IMG/VR virus record: IMGVR_UViG_3300020185_000025
Location: 1-64,000 of that record
Reading direction: 5' to 3' (one strand)
Length of the DNA: 64,000 bases
DNA from: a virus
The number at the start of each line of letters is the position of its first letter. Position 1 is the first letter of the stretch. Both the position numbers and the translations under genes were made by a program. Shown one piece after another: positions 48,083-57,836 of this stretch. The notes below the pieces were generated by a model. The model ran no database searches. It was not told where the DNA came from and worked only from the letters and a program-made list of their open reading frames with translations.

Positions 48083-49147
48083 ATGAGTTTACTCGATAAA
48101 ATGTTGAAGGCAGGATCAGTAAAGCAGGCAGCTGCTCTAAATGATTCCGCTTTCTTTAAAGATAAGGATCCTATTCAAACAGAACTACCTATTGTAAATA
48201 TTGCATTTAGTGGTTCGTTGAAAGGTGGTCTTATCCCAGGTCTTACAGTTGTAGCAGGAGAATCAAAAAGTTTCAAAACTTTGCTCGGCTTATACTGTAT
48301 GAAGGCTTATTTGAAAAAGTACCCGAAAGGTGTTGCTTTGTTATACGATTCTGAATATGGTATTACACCAGAGTATTTAGAATCTTTTGATATTGATACT
48401 AGTAGAGTACTTCATATTCCGATTGAAGATGTTGAACAATTAAAGTTTGATATTGTTGGTCGTTTAGACGAAGTATCTAAAGGTGACAACATAATGGTAA
48501 TGATTGATTCAATTGGTAACCTTGCTTCAAAGAAAGAAGTTGAGGATGCATTGAATGAAAAATCAGTTGCTGATATGTCGAGAGCAAAAGCTCTTAAGTC
48601 ATTGTTTAGAATTATTACGCCTAGACTAACTACAAAGGACATTCCTTGTATTGCGGTCAACCATACATATAAAGAAATTGGATTATTCCCAAAGAATATT
48701 ATTTCAGGTGGTACAGGTATTTACTATTCTGCTAATCAGATCTTTATTATATCTAAGGCTCAAGAGAAAGATGGTACTGACCTCGCAGGTTGGAAGTTTA
48801 CTATCAATATCGAAAAGTCAAGATATGTAAAAGAGAAAGCAAAATTACCGTTTAAGGTATTGTATGATTCAGGTATTCAAAAGAACAGTTCCTTAATGGA
48901 TCTTGCGATTGAATCCGGTCATATCCAAAAAGCTACACAAGGTTGGTATAATCTAACTGATCTTAGTACTGGTGAAATTATTGAACCGAAACGTAGAGGC
49001 AAGGATATTGAAGATGATAATGATTTCTTCAAAGAATTATGTCAAAACGATTCATTCAATACATTCGTAGAACGTAAATATAAACTTCAAAATGTGGAGG
49101 GAAACAATGCTCGAGAAGACAATCTTATCGAATCTGATTCTGAATGA
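48083..49147 (+). CDS. uvsX: UvsX recombinase (RecA-like)
   Basis: A 354-residue recombinase (T4: 391) driving strand invasion. Walker A is the phage form GESKSFKT (59-66); VMIDSIGNLASKKEVEDAL is the Walker B region and KSRYVKEKAKLPFKV follows. The gp41 gene begins inside its last codons. Confidence 0.96.
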   Translation: MSLLDKMLKAGSVKQAAALNDSAFFKDKDPIQTELPIVNIAFSGSLKGGLIPGLTVVAGESKSFKTLLGLYCMKAYLKKYPKGVALLYDSEYGITPEYLESFDIDTSRVLHIPIEDVEQLKFDIVGRLDEVSKGDNIMVMIDSIGNLASKKEVEDALNEKSVADMSRAKALKSLFRIITPRLTTKDIPCIAVNHTYKEIGLFPKNIISGGTGIYYSANQIFIISKAQEKDGTDLAGWKFTINIEKSRYVKEKAKLPFKVLYDSGIQKNSSLMDLAIESGHIQKATQGWYNLTDLSTGEIIEPKRRGKDIEDDNDFFKELCQNDSFNTFVERKYKLQNVEGNNAREDNLIESDSE

Positions 49148-50558
49148 GGACTTTTGCCGTAAGGTATTTCCATATTTAAAAGAAGATTACTTCGATGATA
49201 CTGTTCTTCGTAAAGTATTTGAAACGGCTTCTGAGTACCTTGAAAAGTACAAGGAGCCGCCTTCTCTTGAAGCTTTAAAGATTGCTGTTGATAAACGAAA
49301 GGATCTGAACGAAGATACGTATCAAGGTGTACATCAGTTAGTCGACAGTATGTCGGTTGATAAAGATACACAAATAGAATTTTTGATTGATGAAACTGAA
49401 AAGTTCTGTCAAGACAAAGATCTATATAATAGTATACGTAAATCAATTCTTATCCTTGATGGCCAGGAGTCAGAAACTGGTAAAGGAGAAATTCCAAAGC
49501 TGTTATCCGATTCGTTGGGTATCAGTTTTGATTCTTCTGTTGGTCATGACTTTCTTGAAGACGTTGATGATCGTTATGAACATTATCATCGCAAAGAAGA
49601 ACGTATCCCTTTTGACATTGACATCTTAAACAAAATTACAAAAGGTGGCATACCTCGTAAATCTATGACTGTTCTGTTGGCAACGACAGGTGGTGGTAAG
49701 TCTTTACTTAAATGTCACATGGCAGCAAATCATTTGATGTATGGAAAGAATGTTCTGTATATTACAATGGAAATGGCTGCTGAAGAAATCGGTCGTCGTA
49801 TTGACGCAAACATTATGGATATTACTCTCGACGAAGTTGCCGAAGTTCCTCGTGATGTATTTGAGAAACGCATAGCCCGATATAAAACAAAGACAACTGG
49901 TAAACTTATTGTGAAGGAGTTCCCAACTGGTTCTGCTCATAGTGGTCACTTCCGACATTTATTGAATGAGTTGAAACTTAAAAAGAATTTTACTCCTGAT
50001 GTTATCTTTCTCGATTACTTGAACATATGTTCATCAGCTCGAGTAAAAGGTGCGGCAGCTGCAAACAGTTATACCTTAGTCAAATCAATTGCAGAAGAAG
50101 TTCGTGGATTGGCAATGGAATATAATTGCGCAGTCGTTACGTCTTCTCAATACAACAGAGATGCGTATGGTAACTCTGACGTTGATCTAACAAATACATC
50201 TGAGTCAATGGGTATTACTCATACGGCTGACTGTATATTAGGTTTGGTCAGTTCTGAATATCTTGACGAAATGAATCAGTTGATGATTAAACAGTTGAAG
50301 AATCGTTGGGGAGACATCAGTTACTATCGTCGATTCCTTGTAGGTATTGAAAGAGCAAAGATGAAGATCTATGAACTCGAAGAATCTGCTCAAGATAATA
50401 TCAATCTCGAAGGTCCATCCGGAGGTGGTGGCCAACCAGGAAAAAAGAACTCATATGATGATGGCGGTCCTGTCTTTGATAAGACCGATATTGGTATGAG
50501 ACTAAATAAAAGAAAGCCTGGTGGTAAAAACATATTTGGAGATGTTGCTTTAACTTGA
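49107..50558 (+). CDS. gp41: Replicative helicase gp41 (DnaB-like)
   Basis: A 483-residue hexameric helicase. Walker A LLATTGGGKSLLKCHMA, Walker B VIFLDYLNICSS and motif SQYNRDAYGN are clear. I start at ATG 49107, preceded by GGAGG, not five codons earlier; it overlaps uvsX by 41 bp. The C-terminus is Gly/Pro-rich and basic. Confidence 0.96.
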   Translation: MLEKTILSNLILNEDFCRKVFPYLKEDYFDDTVLRKVFETASEYLEKYKEPPSLEALKIAVDKRKDLNEDTYQGVHQLVDSMSVDKDTQIEFLIDETEKFCQDKDLYNSIRKSILILDGQESETGKGEIPKLLSDSLGISFDSSVGHDFLEDVDDRYEHYHRKEERIPFDIDILNKITKGGIPRKSMTVLLATTGGGKSLLKCHMAANHLMYGKNVLYITMEMAAEEIGRRIDANIMDITLDEVAEVPRDVFEKRIARYKTKTTGKLIVKEFPTGSAHSGHFRHLLNELKLKKNFTPDVIFLDYLNICSSARVKGAAAANSYTLVKSIAEEVRGLAMEYNCAVVTSSQYNRDAYGNSDVDLTNTSESMGITHTADCILGLVSSEYLDEMNQLMIKQLKNRWGDISYYRRFLVGIERAKMKIYELEESAQDNINLEGPSGGGGQPGKKNSYDDGGPVFDKTDIGMRLNKRKPGGKNIFGDVALT

Positions 50559-50565
50559 GGTTCTG

Positions 50566-50573
50566 TATAAATA
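50566..50573 (+). promoter_or_regulatory. Late promoter for the 50.6-kb virion gene block
   Basis: Exact TATAAATA on the plus strand, 35 bp before orf50609. Confidence 0.75.
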
Positions 50574-50608
50574 AACTCTAGATATATACTAATTTTTATA
50601 GGGTTAAT

Positions 50609-52036
50609 ATGAAAGGCTTTAATACATTCATTACAGAAGCTAGTTTCTTAAAACCTGACTACGTTATAGGACATAAGATTGCTTATAACGGAAAAGGTTT
50701 TAAAGAACTCTCTGCGTTAGGCTACAATGCCGGCGATCATTTTGAAATCATATCTCCGACAAAGGCTGACTATACGTACGGAGATGGATCTGAAGAAAAA
50801 TATTTAAAAGCTCCTAATGGTAAGGTTATTCATATCAAAGGATCTACTTCTTTTAAATCAAGTTCCTTCACTCATGTGAAAGCTTCAGGATCTCCACCAA
50901 CTGGTGCTGAATGGGAAGATGTAATTGTTTATGCCTACAATAAACTCAATAATAAAACAACAGATCCAGAAACAATTGCCGTAGCAGAAAAGTTTAGTAA
51001 CTATATGGATGTTGCTGATAAAATCGCAAGTAACTTCAATAGTCAATTAAAAGCAAAACAATTAGTACAAACTGGTCGTGGTATGGGATCTATTAGTTTA
51101 GGACCTATATGGAAAGAAGTTGGTGCTAAGAATAAAACACCGAAGACCGATATTGCTTCCTCCGATTTCAAAGAAAAGATATCTTTAAAGAAAGCAGGCG
51201 GATCTCAACTTGCCTCACCAACCAAAGCAGAAGCTATCGCAATCGTTAAAGCCGCAATGGCAGAAATGGGCGAAGATAGAGGAATGGCAACTAAACTGGT
51301 TGAAACAATGGAAACAAATATGTCTTCTTTAGTTTCAAGGGTTGCTGCTGGTGAATTGCGAAAACAATCAAAGGCTGGTGTAAAAACTGATGCAGTGATT
51401 GACTTCCAAGCAAAGGATAAAGGGAATAGAGAATTAACTAAAATGCTCGAAGGCCTTATTAATCAAGATACAGCAGTTAACGCTTTATTTAGTAAACATA
51501 TTGTACTTGAAGCAGCAACTGGTAATCATAAATTTGGAAGCGCAGGTTCTCCTGCAGCGGCAAACCTTTTAGGTAAGTTTGATTTAAACGGCGGTATTGA
51601 AGTTCAATCCATTAGTAATATTAAAGATCCAATTATTATTAAATATGCACAAACTGTTAAGCCTGTCGTTTCGTTTAAATCAGGTGGCGGTGGTGCTCCT
51701 GCGTATTCAGCATTACGTTTAGGTATTAAAGAATCAGAAACATTAAGAGGTATTGTATTATCTGAAATGGAACAACTTGATGGCTTAATGTTAACAGAAG
51801 ACTTCCTATCAGAAGGTCCACTTGATATGCTAAAGAAAGCTGGTGATTGGGCAAGAGATAAAGGTACTGCTTTTGTAAATAAAGTTAAATCTGCCGTTTC
51901 TAAAGTTATTGCTAAAATAGGTGCAGTATTTAAAAAGATCGCAAAGATGGGTAAGAAAATGTTTGCTTCTTTAATGCAGTTTATGGGAGTCGAGATTAGA
52001 TCAGCATCAGGTATACCAGGAAGTATTTCTTTATGA
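50609..52036 (+). CDS. Probable virion protein with capsid-targeting-like leader
   Basis: A 475-residue protein whose first residues, MKGFNTFITEA, resemble the T4 capsid-targeting sequence MKTYQEFIAEA, with a gp21-type site (ITE/A). The body is Lys/Ala-rich with no recognised enzyme motif; the C-terminal 70 residues (ARDKGTAFVNKVKSAVSKVI) form a basic amphipathic helix region. A late promoter precedes it. It is probably packaged in the head and may bind DNA or membranes. Confidence 0.6.
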   Translation: MKGFNTFITEASFLKPDYVIGHKIAYNGKGFKELSALGYNAGDHFEIISPTKADYTYGDGSEEKYLKAPNGKVIHIKGSTSFKSSSFTHVKASGSPPTGAEWEDVIVYAYNKLNNKTTDPETIAVAEKFSNYMDVADKIASNFNSQLKAKQLVQTGRGMGSISLGPIWKEVGAKNKTPKTDIASSDFKEKISLKKAGGSQLASPTKAEAIAIVKAAMAEMGEDRGMATKLVETMETNMSSLVSRVAAGELRKQSKAGVKTDAVIDFQAKDKGNRELTKMLEGLINQDTAVNALFSKHIVLEAATGNHKFGSAGSPAAANLLGKFDLNGGIEVQSISNIKDPIIIKYAQTVKPVVSFKSGGGGAPAYSALRLGIKESETLRGIVLSEMEQLDGLMLTEDFLSEGPLDMLKKAGDWARDKGTAFVNKVKSAVSKVIAKIGAVFKKIAKMGKKMFASLMQFMGVEIRSASGIPGSISL

Positions 52037-52890
52037 AAAGTTTTAATGAGTTTAATGAAGGACCAAATGATCCTGCGATATTTAAAGCAATCTTTTTAGC
52101 AGGCGGTCCTGGTTCAGGTAAATCTTTTATTGTTGGTAAGACAGCATTACCTGCTCACGGATTTAAAGTTGTTAACTCAGATGATGCATTTGAAGTAGCA
52201 ATGAATAAAGCTGGTTTAACAATGGATGCTGATACTATCTTTTCAACTCAAGGACAAGAGATTCGCGATAAAGCAAAGAAAATAACAAGCGCAAGAATGA
52301 CTGGTTATTTACGTGGTCGTCTCGGTTTAGTTATTGATGGAACAGGTAAGAATGTAGCAAAGATACAAGGTCAAATAAAACAATTAAGATCTCTTGGTTA
52401 TGATGTTGGAATGATATACGTTAATACAGATTTAGATACTGCGATTAAGCGTAATGATATGAGACCAAGATCACTACCAGTTCAACAAGTTACTGCATTA
52501 TGGAAAGAAGTACAAAAGAACATCGGATCATTTAATAGTATGTTTGGTTCTAACTTTGTAGTAATTGATAATTCTGAAGGTGAAAACATTGATAAAGGAA
52601 TTATGGATGGATATAAGTGGGCAGGTAAATTTGCCAAATCTAATATCAACAATCCTAAAGCAAAGAAATGGATTAAACAATATTCAGAAGAACATTTAAA
52701 TATTAATGAAGCTGATTTATCAATGGATCGTGGTTCTATTATTGATATAATTCTTAAAGATGTAAAAGACAAGTTAATGAAGGATGTTATGAAGAACGAT
52801 CTTAGACTTCTTAAAGACATTGCATCAGAAGTAAAAAGAAAAGTAGAAATAGATTTTAAACATAAAGGTAGATTAAGGATTAAAACATAA
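52033..52890 (+). CDS. P-loop kinase (zeta-toxin/PNK-like) with capsid-targeting-like leader
   Basis: A 285-residue protein, leader MKSFNEFNEG, then Walker A FLAGGPGSGKSF (24-31 core) and VVNSDDAFEVAM, the typical opening of zeta-toxin-like and polynucleotide-kinase-like P-loop kinases. RMTGYLRGRLGLVIDGTGKN is the second nucleotide-binding segment, and RNDMRPRSLP a likely lid. The C-terminal 60 residues are basic and helical. Coupled to both neighbours. Substrate unknown. Confidence 0.8.
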   Translation: MKSFNEFNEGPNDPAIFKAIFLAGGPGSGKSFIVGKTALPAHGFKVVNSDDAFEVAMNKAGLTMDADTIFSTQGQEIRDKAKKITSARMTGYLRGRLGLVIDGTGKNVAKIQGQIKQLRSLGYDVGMIYVNTDLDTAIKRNDMRPRSLPVQQVTALWKEVQKNIGSFNSMFGSNFVVIDNSEGENIDKGIMDGYKWAGKFAKSNINNPKAKKWIKQYSEEHLNINEADLSMDRGSIIDIILKDVKDKLMKDVMKNDLRLLKDIASEVKRKVEIDFKHKGRLRIKT

Positions 52891-54122
52891 TGAAGAGTTA
52901 TAATCAATATCTTGCTGAGGCAGATGCCAATCTACATATGACGCATTTAGAAGATGCTGTTATTGACGGCGGTGTAAAAGGTACAAGAAACGTAATTAAC
53001 TATATTCGTAATATCCGAGATATGTTATCGGGTAATACACAAGCTCCTGTTAGTTTAACAACAAAATGGGATGGCGCGCCTGCGATCTTTGCTGGAGTTG
53101 ATCCTGCTGACGGCAAGTTCTTTGTGGCAAAGAAAGGAGTATTTAATAAGACTCCAAAATTATATAAAACAAATGCAGAAATAGATAATGATCTAAGCGG
53201 TGATCTTAATAGCAAATTTAAAGTTGCTTTAAAAGAATTTGCCAAGCTTGGAATTGAAGGAGTGGTACAAGGTGATTTCTTATATACGAACGACGATCTT
53301 AAAACGGAAAATATTGATGGAGAACCGTGTGTTACTTTCCATCCTAATACCATTGTTTACGCGGTACCTAAATCATCAGACCTCGGTAAGACAATTTCAG
53401 GATCCAAGATCGGTGTGGTCTGGCACACAACATACGGAGGATCAACTCTTCAAACAATGTCTGCAAGCTTTGGTCAGGCGATCTCAACAAAACTTAATAA
53501 AGTTAAAACGGTCTGGCACGTAGACGCAACATTCGAAGATAAGTCAGGTACAGCAACAATGACAAAGGCAGAGACTGATAATCTTACAGCCATGTTATCA
53601 AAGGCAGGATCATTGTTTAGAACAATAGATGCTAAGGTTCTAGGCGAACTCGGAACAAACGAAGATTTAAATGTAAAGGTAAATACTTTTATCAATACAA
53701 AGGTTCGTGCAGGAGAGCGTATTGGATCAGTCAAGCCATTCGTTGCGGATCTCCAACGATACATACAACAATATTACCAAAAGGAAGCAGATAAGCGTAA
53801 GACTCCTGCTGGTAAGAAAACGCAAATGGATAAAGCAGCTGCAGTATTACAAATTTTTGATAAAAGAAATACTAAAAAGCTTGAGGCCATATTTACGTTA
53901 TATGATTTGTTCGTTGATATGAAATATGTTATCATTGCGAAACTAAATACTGTTGACGGTATACGAACATTATTAAAAACAAAGAAAGGATTTGAAGTTA
54001 CAGGGCAAGAAGGATTTGTTGCTATTGATCATTATAGTTCGAACGCATTAAAAATTGTTGACCGCATGGGATTCAGTCTTGCTAACTTCTCAGACAAATA
54101 CATTAAAGGGTGGCAAAAATAA
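52890..54122 (+). CDS. Ligase-like nucleotidyltransferase with capsid-targeting-like leader
   Basis: A 410-residue protein, leader MKSYNQYLAEA (LAE/A site). TTKWDGAPAIFAG (57-69) has the KxDG motif of covalent nucleotidyltransferases (DNA/RNA ligases, capping enzymes), with Lys59 as candidate nucleophile. IEGVVQGDFLY and KIGVVWHTTYGG follow and may be further motifs. Similar proteins in cyanophages are named only as a DUF. Ligase activity is inference. It overlaps its neighbours as TAATG. Confidence 0.7.
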   Translation: MKSYNQYLAEADANLHMTHLEDAVIDGGVKGTRNVINYIRNIRDMLSGNTQAPVSLTTKWDGAPAIFAGVDPADGKFFVAKKGVFNKTPKLYKTNAEIDNDLSGDLNSKFKVALKEFAKLGIEGVVQGDFLYTNDDLKTENIDGEPCVTFHPNTIVYAVPKSSDLGKTISGSKIGVVWHTTYGGSTLQTMSASFGQAISTKLNKVKTVWHVDATFEDKSGTATMTKAETDNLTAMLSKAGSLFRTIDAKVLGELGTNEDLNVKVNTFINTKVRAGERIGSVKPFVADLQRYIQQYYQKEADKRKTPAGKKTQMDKAAAVLQIFDKRNTKKLEAIFTLYDLFVDMKYVIIAKLNTVDGIRTLLKTKKGFEVTGQEGFVAIDHYSSNALKIVDRMGFSLANFSDKYIKGWQK

Positions 54123-54367
54123 TGGCATTCGTAACAGTACCAGGAAGTAATGGAACATGGGAATATGAAAATACAGCAACCGCTACTGATACCTATGTTG
54201 ACTCTCCAGGAACGGTCTCCGCGGGTGTTAGAACATTTACAGTACCTAATTCAGGCGGTTACACAACTCAAACTTATATTAAATGCAGGAAGCCAGGAAA
54301 AACTCTGGTAAATGGTGAAATTAATAAGGACTTTTACGACTATAGATTTAGTCAAGGAACACCGTAG
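54122..54367 (+). CDS. Small conserved virion-type protein
   Basis: An 81-residue protein beginning MAFVTVPGSNGTWEYENTAT and containing TYIKCRKPGKTLVNGE. The pattern recurs in marine T4-like phages next to structural genes. ATG 54122 overlaps the upstream stop. Function unknown. Confidence 0.65.
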   Translation: MAFVTVPGSNGTWEYENTATATDTYVDSPGTVSAGVRTFTVPNSGGYTTQTYIKCRKPGKTLVNGEINKDFYDYRFSQGTP

Positions 54368-54389
54368 ATTTAGTTAAGGAATACGAAGA

Positions 54390-55196
54390 ATGGCAATTTG
54401 GAACAAAAATAATCAAGCATACTTACAAGATAATAAAACTTTATTTGAAGCATTTATGTTATCAGATAAAGATGGTAATATTATCAATACGTTTGGCGAG
54501 GCATCTAATATTCCTTTAGCAGCCGGAGAACTAGACGGTTACTCTGCGGTACATAAGTTTGGCATCATTGATGGAACTATTGGAACAGGCTGGTCAACTA
54601 TTTGGGCGCAAGGCGAAAATATTGGAGATCAATTAGCACCTTGGAGAGAAATTGGTGATGCCGGCGTTGTTACTGTTACTTCATCCCTTGCTGGTGATAC
54701 AACTGATGTTACGCTTGAAGGATTAGATGCCGATTATAACTTTCAATCAGAAACATTGACTTTGGCTGGTACTGCTGATGTTGTAGGAACTAAAACTTGG
54801 CATCGTATTAATCGTATGTTTATGGTAACAGAGACAAACGTTGGTAATGTTACTGCAACGATCGGTGCTGATATTGTAAGTTCTATTAAAGCAGGTCGTG
54901 GCCAAACGTTACAAGCTTTTTATACAGTCCCTGCTGGTAAAACTGCTTACCTAACTCATATGCAAGTATCTTCTAGTAAGAACCAAGCTGTTGAAGCATC
55001 ACTCTTTGTAAGACCGTTTGGCGGAGCATTTAGAGTTACTGGTGGTACTATGCTATACCAAATGGAACACACAATCCATTACTCTTCTCCTATTCGAATT
55101 ACTGAAAAGAGTGATATGGACTTTAGAGCTATTGGTGCAGCAAACGGTGTTTTATCAGCATCGTTTGATTTAATATTAGTTGACAACCCTGCCTAA
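54390..55196 (+). CDS. Conserved virion structural protein
   Basis: A 268-residue beta-rich protein with AGVVTVTSSLAGDTTDVTLE, GQTLQAFYTVPAGKTAYLTH and SLFVRPFGGAFRV. Related structural proteins are widespread in marine myoviruses, likely decorating the head or tail. Its last codons carry the promoter for the next operon. Confidence 0.65.
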   Translation: MAIWNKNNQAYLQDNKTLFEAFMLSDKDGNIINTFGEASNIPLAAGELDGYSAVHKFGIIDGTIGTGWSTIWAQGENIGDQLAPWREIGDAGVVTVTSSLAGDTTDVTLEGLDADYNFQSETLTLAGTADVVGTKTWHRINRMFMVTETNVGNVTATIGADIVSSIKAGRGQTLQAFYTVPAGKTAYLTHMQVSSSKNQAVEASLFVRPFGGAFRVTGGTMLYQMEHTIHYSSPIRITEKSDMDFRAIGAANGVLSASFDLILVDNPA

Positions 55197-55208
55197 ATAT
55201 GATATAAT
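55180..55208 (+). promoter_or_regulatory. Early promoter for the kinase/glycan cassette
   Basis: TTGACA, 17 bp, TATAAT on the plus strand, overlapping the stop of the structural gene upstream. Confidence 0.75.
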
Positions 55209-55241
55209 ATAAATTCTATAATATGAATAAGGTGATCCTCA

Positions 55242-55775
55242 ATGAAAGATGTAACAGTCATAAACTTCTACGGCGGGCCGGGGTCAGGTAAATCTACCGC
55301 TGCTGCCGGTTTGTTCTATCAAATGAAAATCGCAGGCTATAACGTCGAACTGACGGATGAGTTTGCTAAAGAGTGCGTATGGGAAGGTAACATACCAATG
55401 TTGGCAGATCAACTTTGGGTACTCGGTCATCAACACAGAAAGATATTACGATTGTCCGATAAGGTAGATTATATTATTACCGATAGTCCTGTACTCTTAA
55501 GTCCAATATATCGTGAGAGATATGGTGAAGCAATCTATTCAGATCTAATTGACAAAATGGCTTTTGAGTGTTACTGTTTATATAATCATAATATTAACTT
55601 TATGCTAACAAGACCTGATGATTTTGAACAAAACGGTAGAGCACAAGATCTAAAAGAATGTAAAGAAATTGATGATGCAATTATAGAACAGTTTGACCGA
55701 CTTAACATCGGATATATAAATTTAGACTCTAATGATAACGCAGCTGCAGCAATGAGATATATTAAAAGATTATGA
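55242..55775 (+). CDS. P-loop kinase/ATPase (NadR/Ttd14-like AAA)
   Basis: A 177-residue protein with Walker A GGPGSGKST (11-19), VELTDEFAKECVWEG and DYIITDSPVLLSPIYRERYG. These fit the AAA_28 group with NadR-like kinases. A LTRPDDFEQNGRAQDLKE segment may be the lid. It overlaps the next gene by 4 bp and begins an operon of sugar genes. Substrate unknown. Confidence 0.75.
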   Translation: MKDVTVINFYGGPGSGKSTAAAGLFYQMKIAGYNVELTDEFAKECVWEGNIPMLADQLWVLGHQHRKILRLSDKVDYIITDSPVLLSPIYRERYGEAIYSDLIDKMAFECYCLYNHNINFMLTRPDDFEQNGRAQDLKECKEIDDAIIEQFDRLNIGYINLDSNDNAAAAMRYIKRL

Positions 55776-56446
55776 ATATTGAAAAGAAGATGACACATAT
55801 ATGGATAGGACCAAATCCTGCTCCATTGAAGTGGATGAATACTTGGCAAGAAAAGATGCCTGACTGGGAATACAGCGTGTTCACAGATGACATGTTACAT
55901 AAGCGTAAATGGTACAATCAACATTTAATTGAAGAGTACTACAGAAGAGGTACATGGGCAGGAGTTGCTGATTTAATTCGTTATGAGTTAATATATGAAA
56001 AAGGTGGCTTTTGGCCTGAAGCAGATTCAGAATGTTATCATAGAGTAGACGAACTATTTGTTGAAGATCCAAATCTTGCATATACTGTATTTGAAAAAGA
56101 AGATGTAATACCAAGATCTATATCTCCAATCATGGCAGCAAACCCAGGCAATAAATTTCTCGATGTTATATTAAGAAAGCTCCATACACTCAGACCAAAT
56201 CAATTAGATCTAAAGCCTCATGAATCAACAGGAAACTTTTTCCTAGCAAGATTGTTAGATGATACACGACATATGTTACATATCTTTCCATCTTATATGT
56301 TTATACCACAATGGTTTCGCCCAGGTTATCCAAGGTATAATGGACCAGGTAAAATATACGCAGAACAACATTGGGGTTCAACTGCTCTCGACCAAGCTCC
56401 TTCAATGTCAGGAACAACAAAACAATATTCACAAGGTATAGAATGA
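55772..56446 (+). CDS. Glycosyltransferase with sugar-binding DXD region (GT32-like)
   Basis: A 224-residue protein with MTHIWIGPNPAPLKWMNTWQ, then GVADLIRYELIYEKGGFWPE followed by ADSE in the place of DxD, as in OCH1/capsular GT32 enzymes. It would transfer a sugar in a glycan pathway. Coupled by ATGA overlaps to both neighbours. Confidence 0.75.
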   Translation: MNIEKKMTHIWIGPNPAPLKWMNTWQEKMPDWEYSVFTDDMLHKRKWYNQHLIEEYYRRGTWAGVADLIRYELIYEKGGFWPEADSECYHRVDELFVEDPNLAYTVFEKEDVIPRSISPIMAANPGNKFLDVILRKLHTLRPNQLDLKPHESTGNFFLARLLDDTRHMLHIFPSYMFIPQWFRPGYPRYNGPGKIYAEQHWGSTALDQAPSMSGTTKQYSQGIE

Positions 56447-57117
56447 GACACGTAGAAATATTAGGTCTAGGACATCCAAGAACAGGCACAGGATATACAA
56501 GTAAAGTATTATCTGATTGGGGTTTAGATGTTGGCCACGAAACATCAGGCAAGATGGGAATTGTATCTTGGTTATTAGTTAAACCTAAAGGTCCATATAT
56601 GTGGCAGAGTGGATTTGATAGAAGACCAACATACAATCATTTAGTTTATAACGTAAGAGATCCAAAAACTGCTCTTGCTTCTATTACTTATACTGAATCA
56701 CCACCATGTGATAGAGATGGTTATAGTTGGGATGGGACTCAATTTTATACTGAATACGAAAGAGTAGTAAAAAACTTTAATTACGATTCTACTTATTTTA
56801 GAAAACAATTCATCGGATTAAATAATAATAACCCAGTAGAAAACGCAATTGATAGTATATGCCAGTTTCATGATATGATAATGAATTGTAGACCAAATAT
56901 TAAATATAGAATTGAGGATGAAGAAGAAAAGTTATTTGAGTATATGAAAATACAGTATCCTCATATTGAATTTACACCACATCCAAAGGCAGAGAATACT
57001 CGAGTTCATAAATCGTTTGAAGATATGTGCAGAGAGTTTCCAACACCTTCGTTAAAACATCAACAAAGAATTAACGAATACGCAGAAATAAACAAGTACG
57101 AAAAGGTAGTATTTTGA
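56443..57117 (+). CDS. Sulfotransferase-like P-loop protein
   Basis: A 224-residue protein with ILGLGHPRTGTGYTSKVL, the 5'-phosphosulfate-binding loop of sulfotransferases, and YNVRDPKTALASI as the 3'-phosphate-binding motif. I start at ATG 56443, which overlaps the previous stop as ATGA; the frame extends 24 codons further up. It may sulfate a sugar made by the flanking glycosyltransferases. Confidence 0.75.
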   Translation: MRHVEILGLGHPRTGTGYTSKVLSDWGLDVGHETSGKMGIVSWLLVKPKGPYMWQSGFDRRPTYNHLVYNVRDPKTALASITYTESPPCDRDGYSWDGTQFYTEYERVVKNFNYDSTYFRKQFIGLNNNNPVENAIDSICQFHDMIMNCRPNIKYRIEDEEEKLFEYMKIQYPHIEFTPHPKAENTRVHKSFEDMCREFPTPSLKHQQRINEYAEINKYEKVVF

Positions 57118-57803
57118 AAGCTTATATATTAACACACGATCATCCAATATCACGCAAGTATGCAAAGATGTGTTCTCAAACTTGTGATGCAATAGATTTG
57201 GATTGGGAATACTTTGAAGGTTGGTCTAATTGTACTGGTCGTATGGCTTGGTGCCAAACTGGTATTAAGATGAAGTTTTACGAACCAATGCTACACGTTG
57301 ATTTTCCAACACCTGAACATAAAGCAAATACTTGTTCCGCAGGTCATGCCGCTATTTGGAAAAAGATTGCTGAAGGAGACGATGAAGTTGGTATTGTATT
57401 AGAACATGATGCATTAATGTATTATAAACCAGATATAAAAGTACCTGATAATTATTTAATTACATTAGGATATAAAGTTACTGACCCAGAAAACTATCGA
57501 GCGTTTGATGCAAGAGATAATGAACCAAGACAATTAATTAATATAAATGGACATGAAGGTGCCCATGCTTATATGATGACAAAAAGAACAGCCCAGAATC
57601 TTATTTACGAAATAGAACAAAGAGGTGTAATGGGATGTGTTGATAATGCATACTTTATTTTAAATCAAAGATGTACACAAATTCCATTAGCAATTATGTC
57701 GCCTACACCAGCAATAGGATATTTAAGAGATTCTACGATTTGGGATAAGTCTGCACATGTTAACTATGAATTTATTGAGACCTTTGCTAAATATTATAAA
57801 TAA
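57114..57803 (+). CDS. Glycosyltransferase family 25-like
   Basis: A 229-residue protein with MKAYILTHDHPISRKYAKMC at the start and AGHAAIWKKIAEGDDEVGIV then LEHDA, the GT25 LPS-glycosyltransferase pattern; GHEGAHAYMMTKRTAQNLI follows. It starts with TTG overlapping the previous stop (TTGA), AAGG upstream. Last gene of the cassette; its stop codon lies inside a late promoter. Confidence 0.75.
   Translation: MKAYILTHDHPISRKYAKMCSQTCDAIDLDWEYFEGWSNCTGRMAWCQTGIKMKFYEPMLHVDFPTPEHKANTCSAGHAAIWKKIAEGDDEVGIVLEHDALMYYKPDIKVPDNYLITLGYKVTDPENYRAFDARDNEPRQLININGHEGAHAYMMTKRTAQNLIYEIEQRGVMGCVDNAYFILNQRCTQIPLAIMSPTPAIGYLRDSTIWDKSAHVNYEFIETFAKYYK
57795..57802 (+). promoter_or_regulatory. Late promoter for orf57837
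   Basis: Exact TATAAATA on the plus strand, overlapping the stop codon of the GT25-like gene, 34 bp before the next start. Confidence 0.7.
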
Positions 57804-57836
57804 AAACATTAGCAAATTAAAAATAGGAATATTTAG

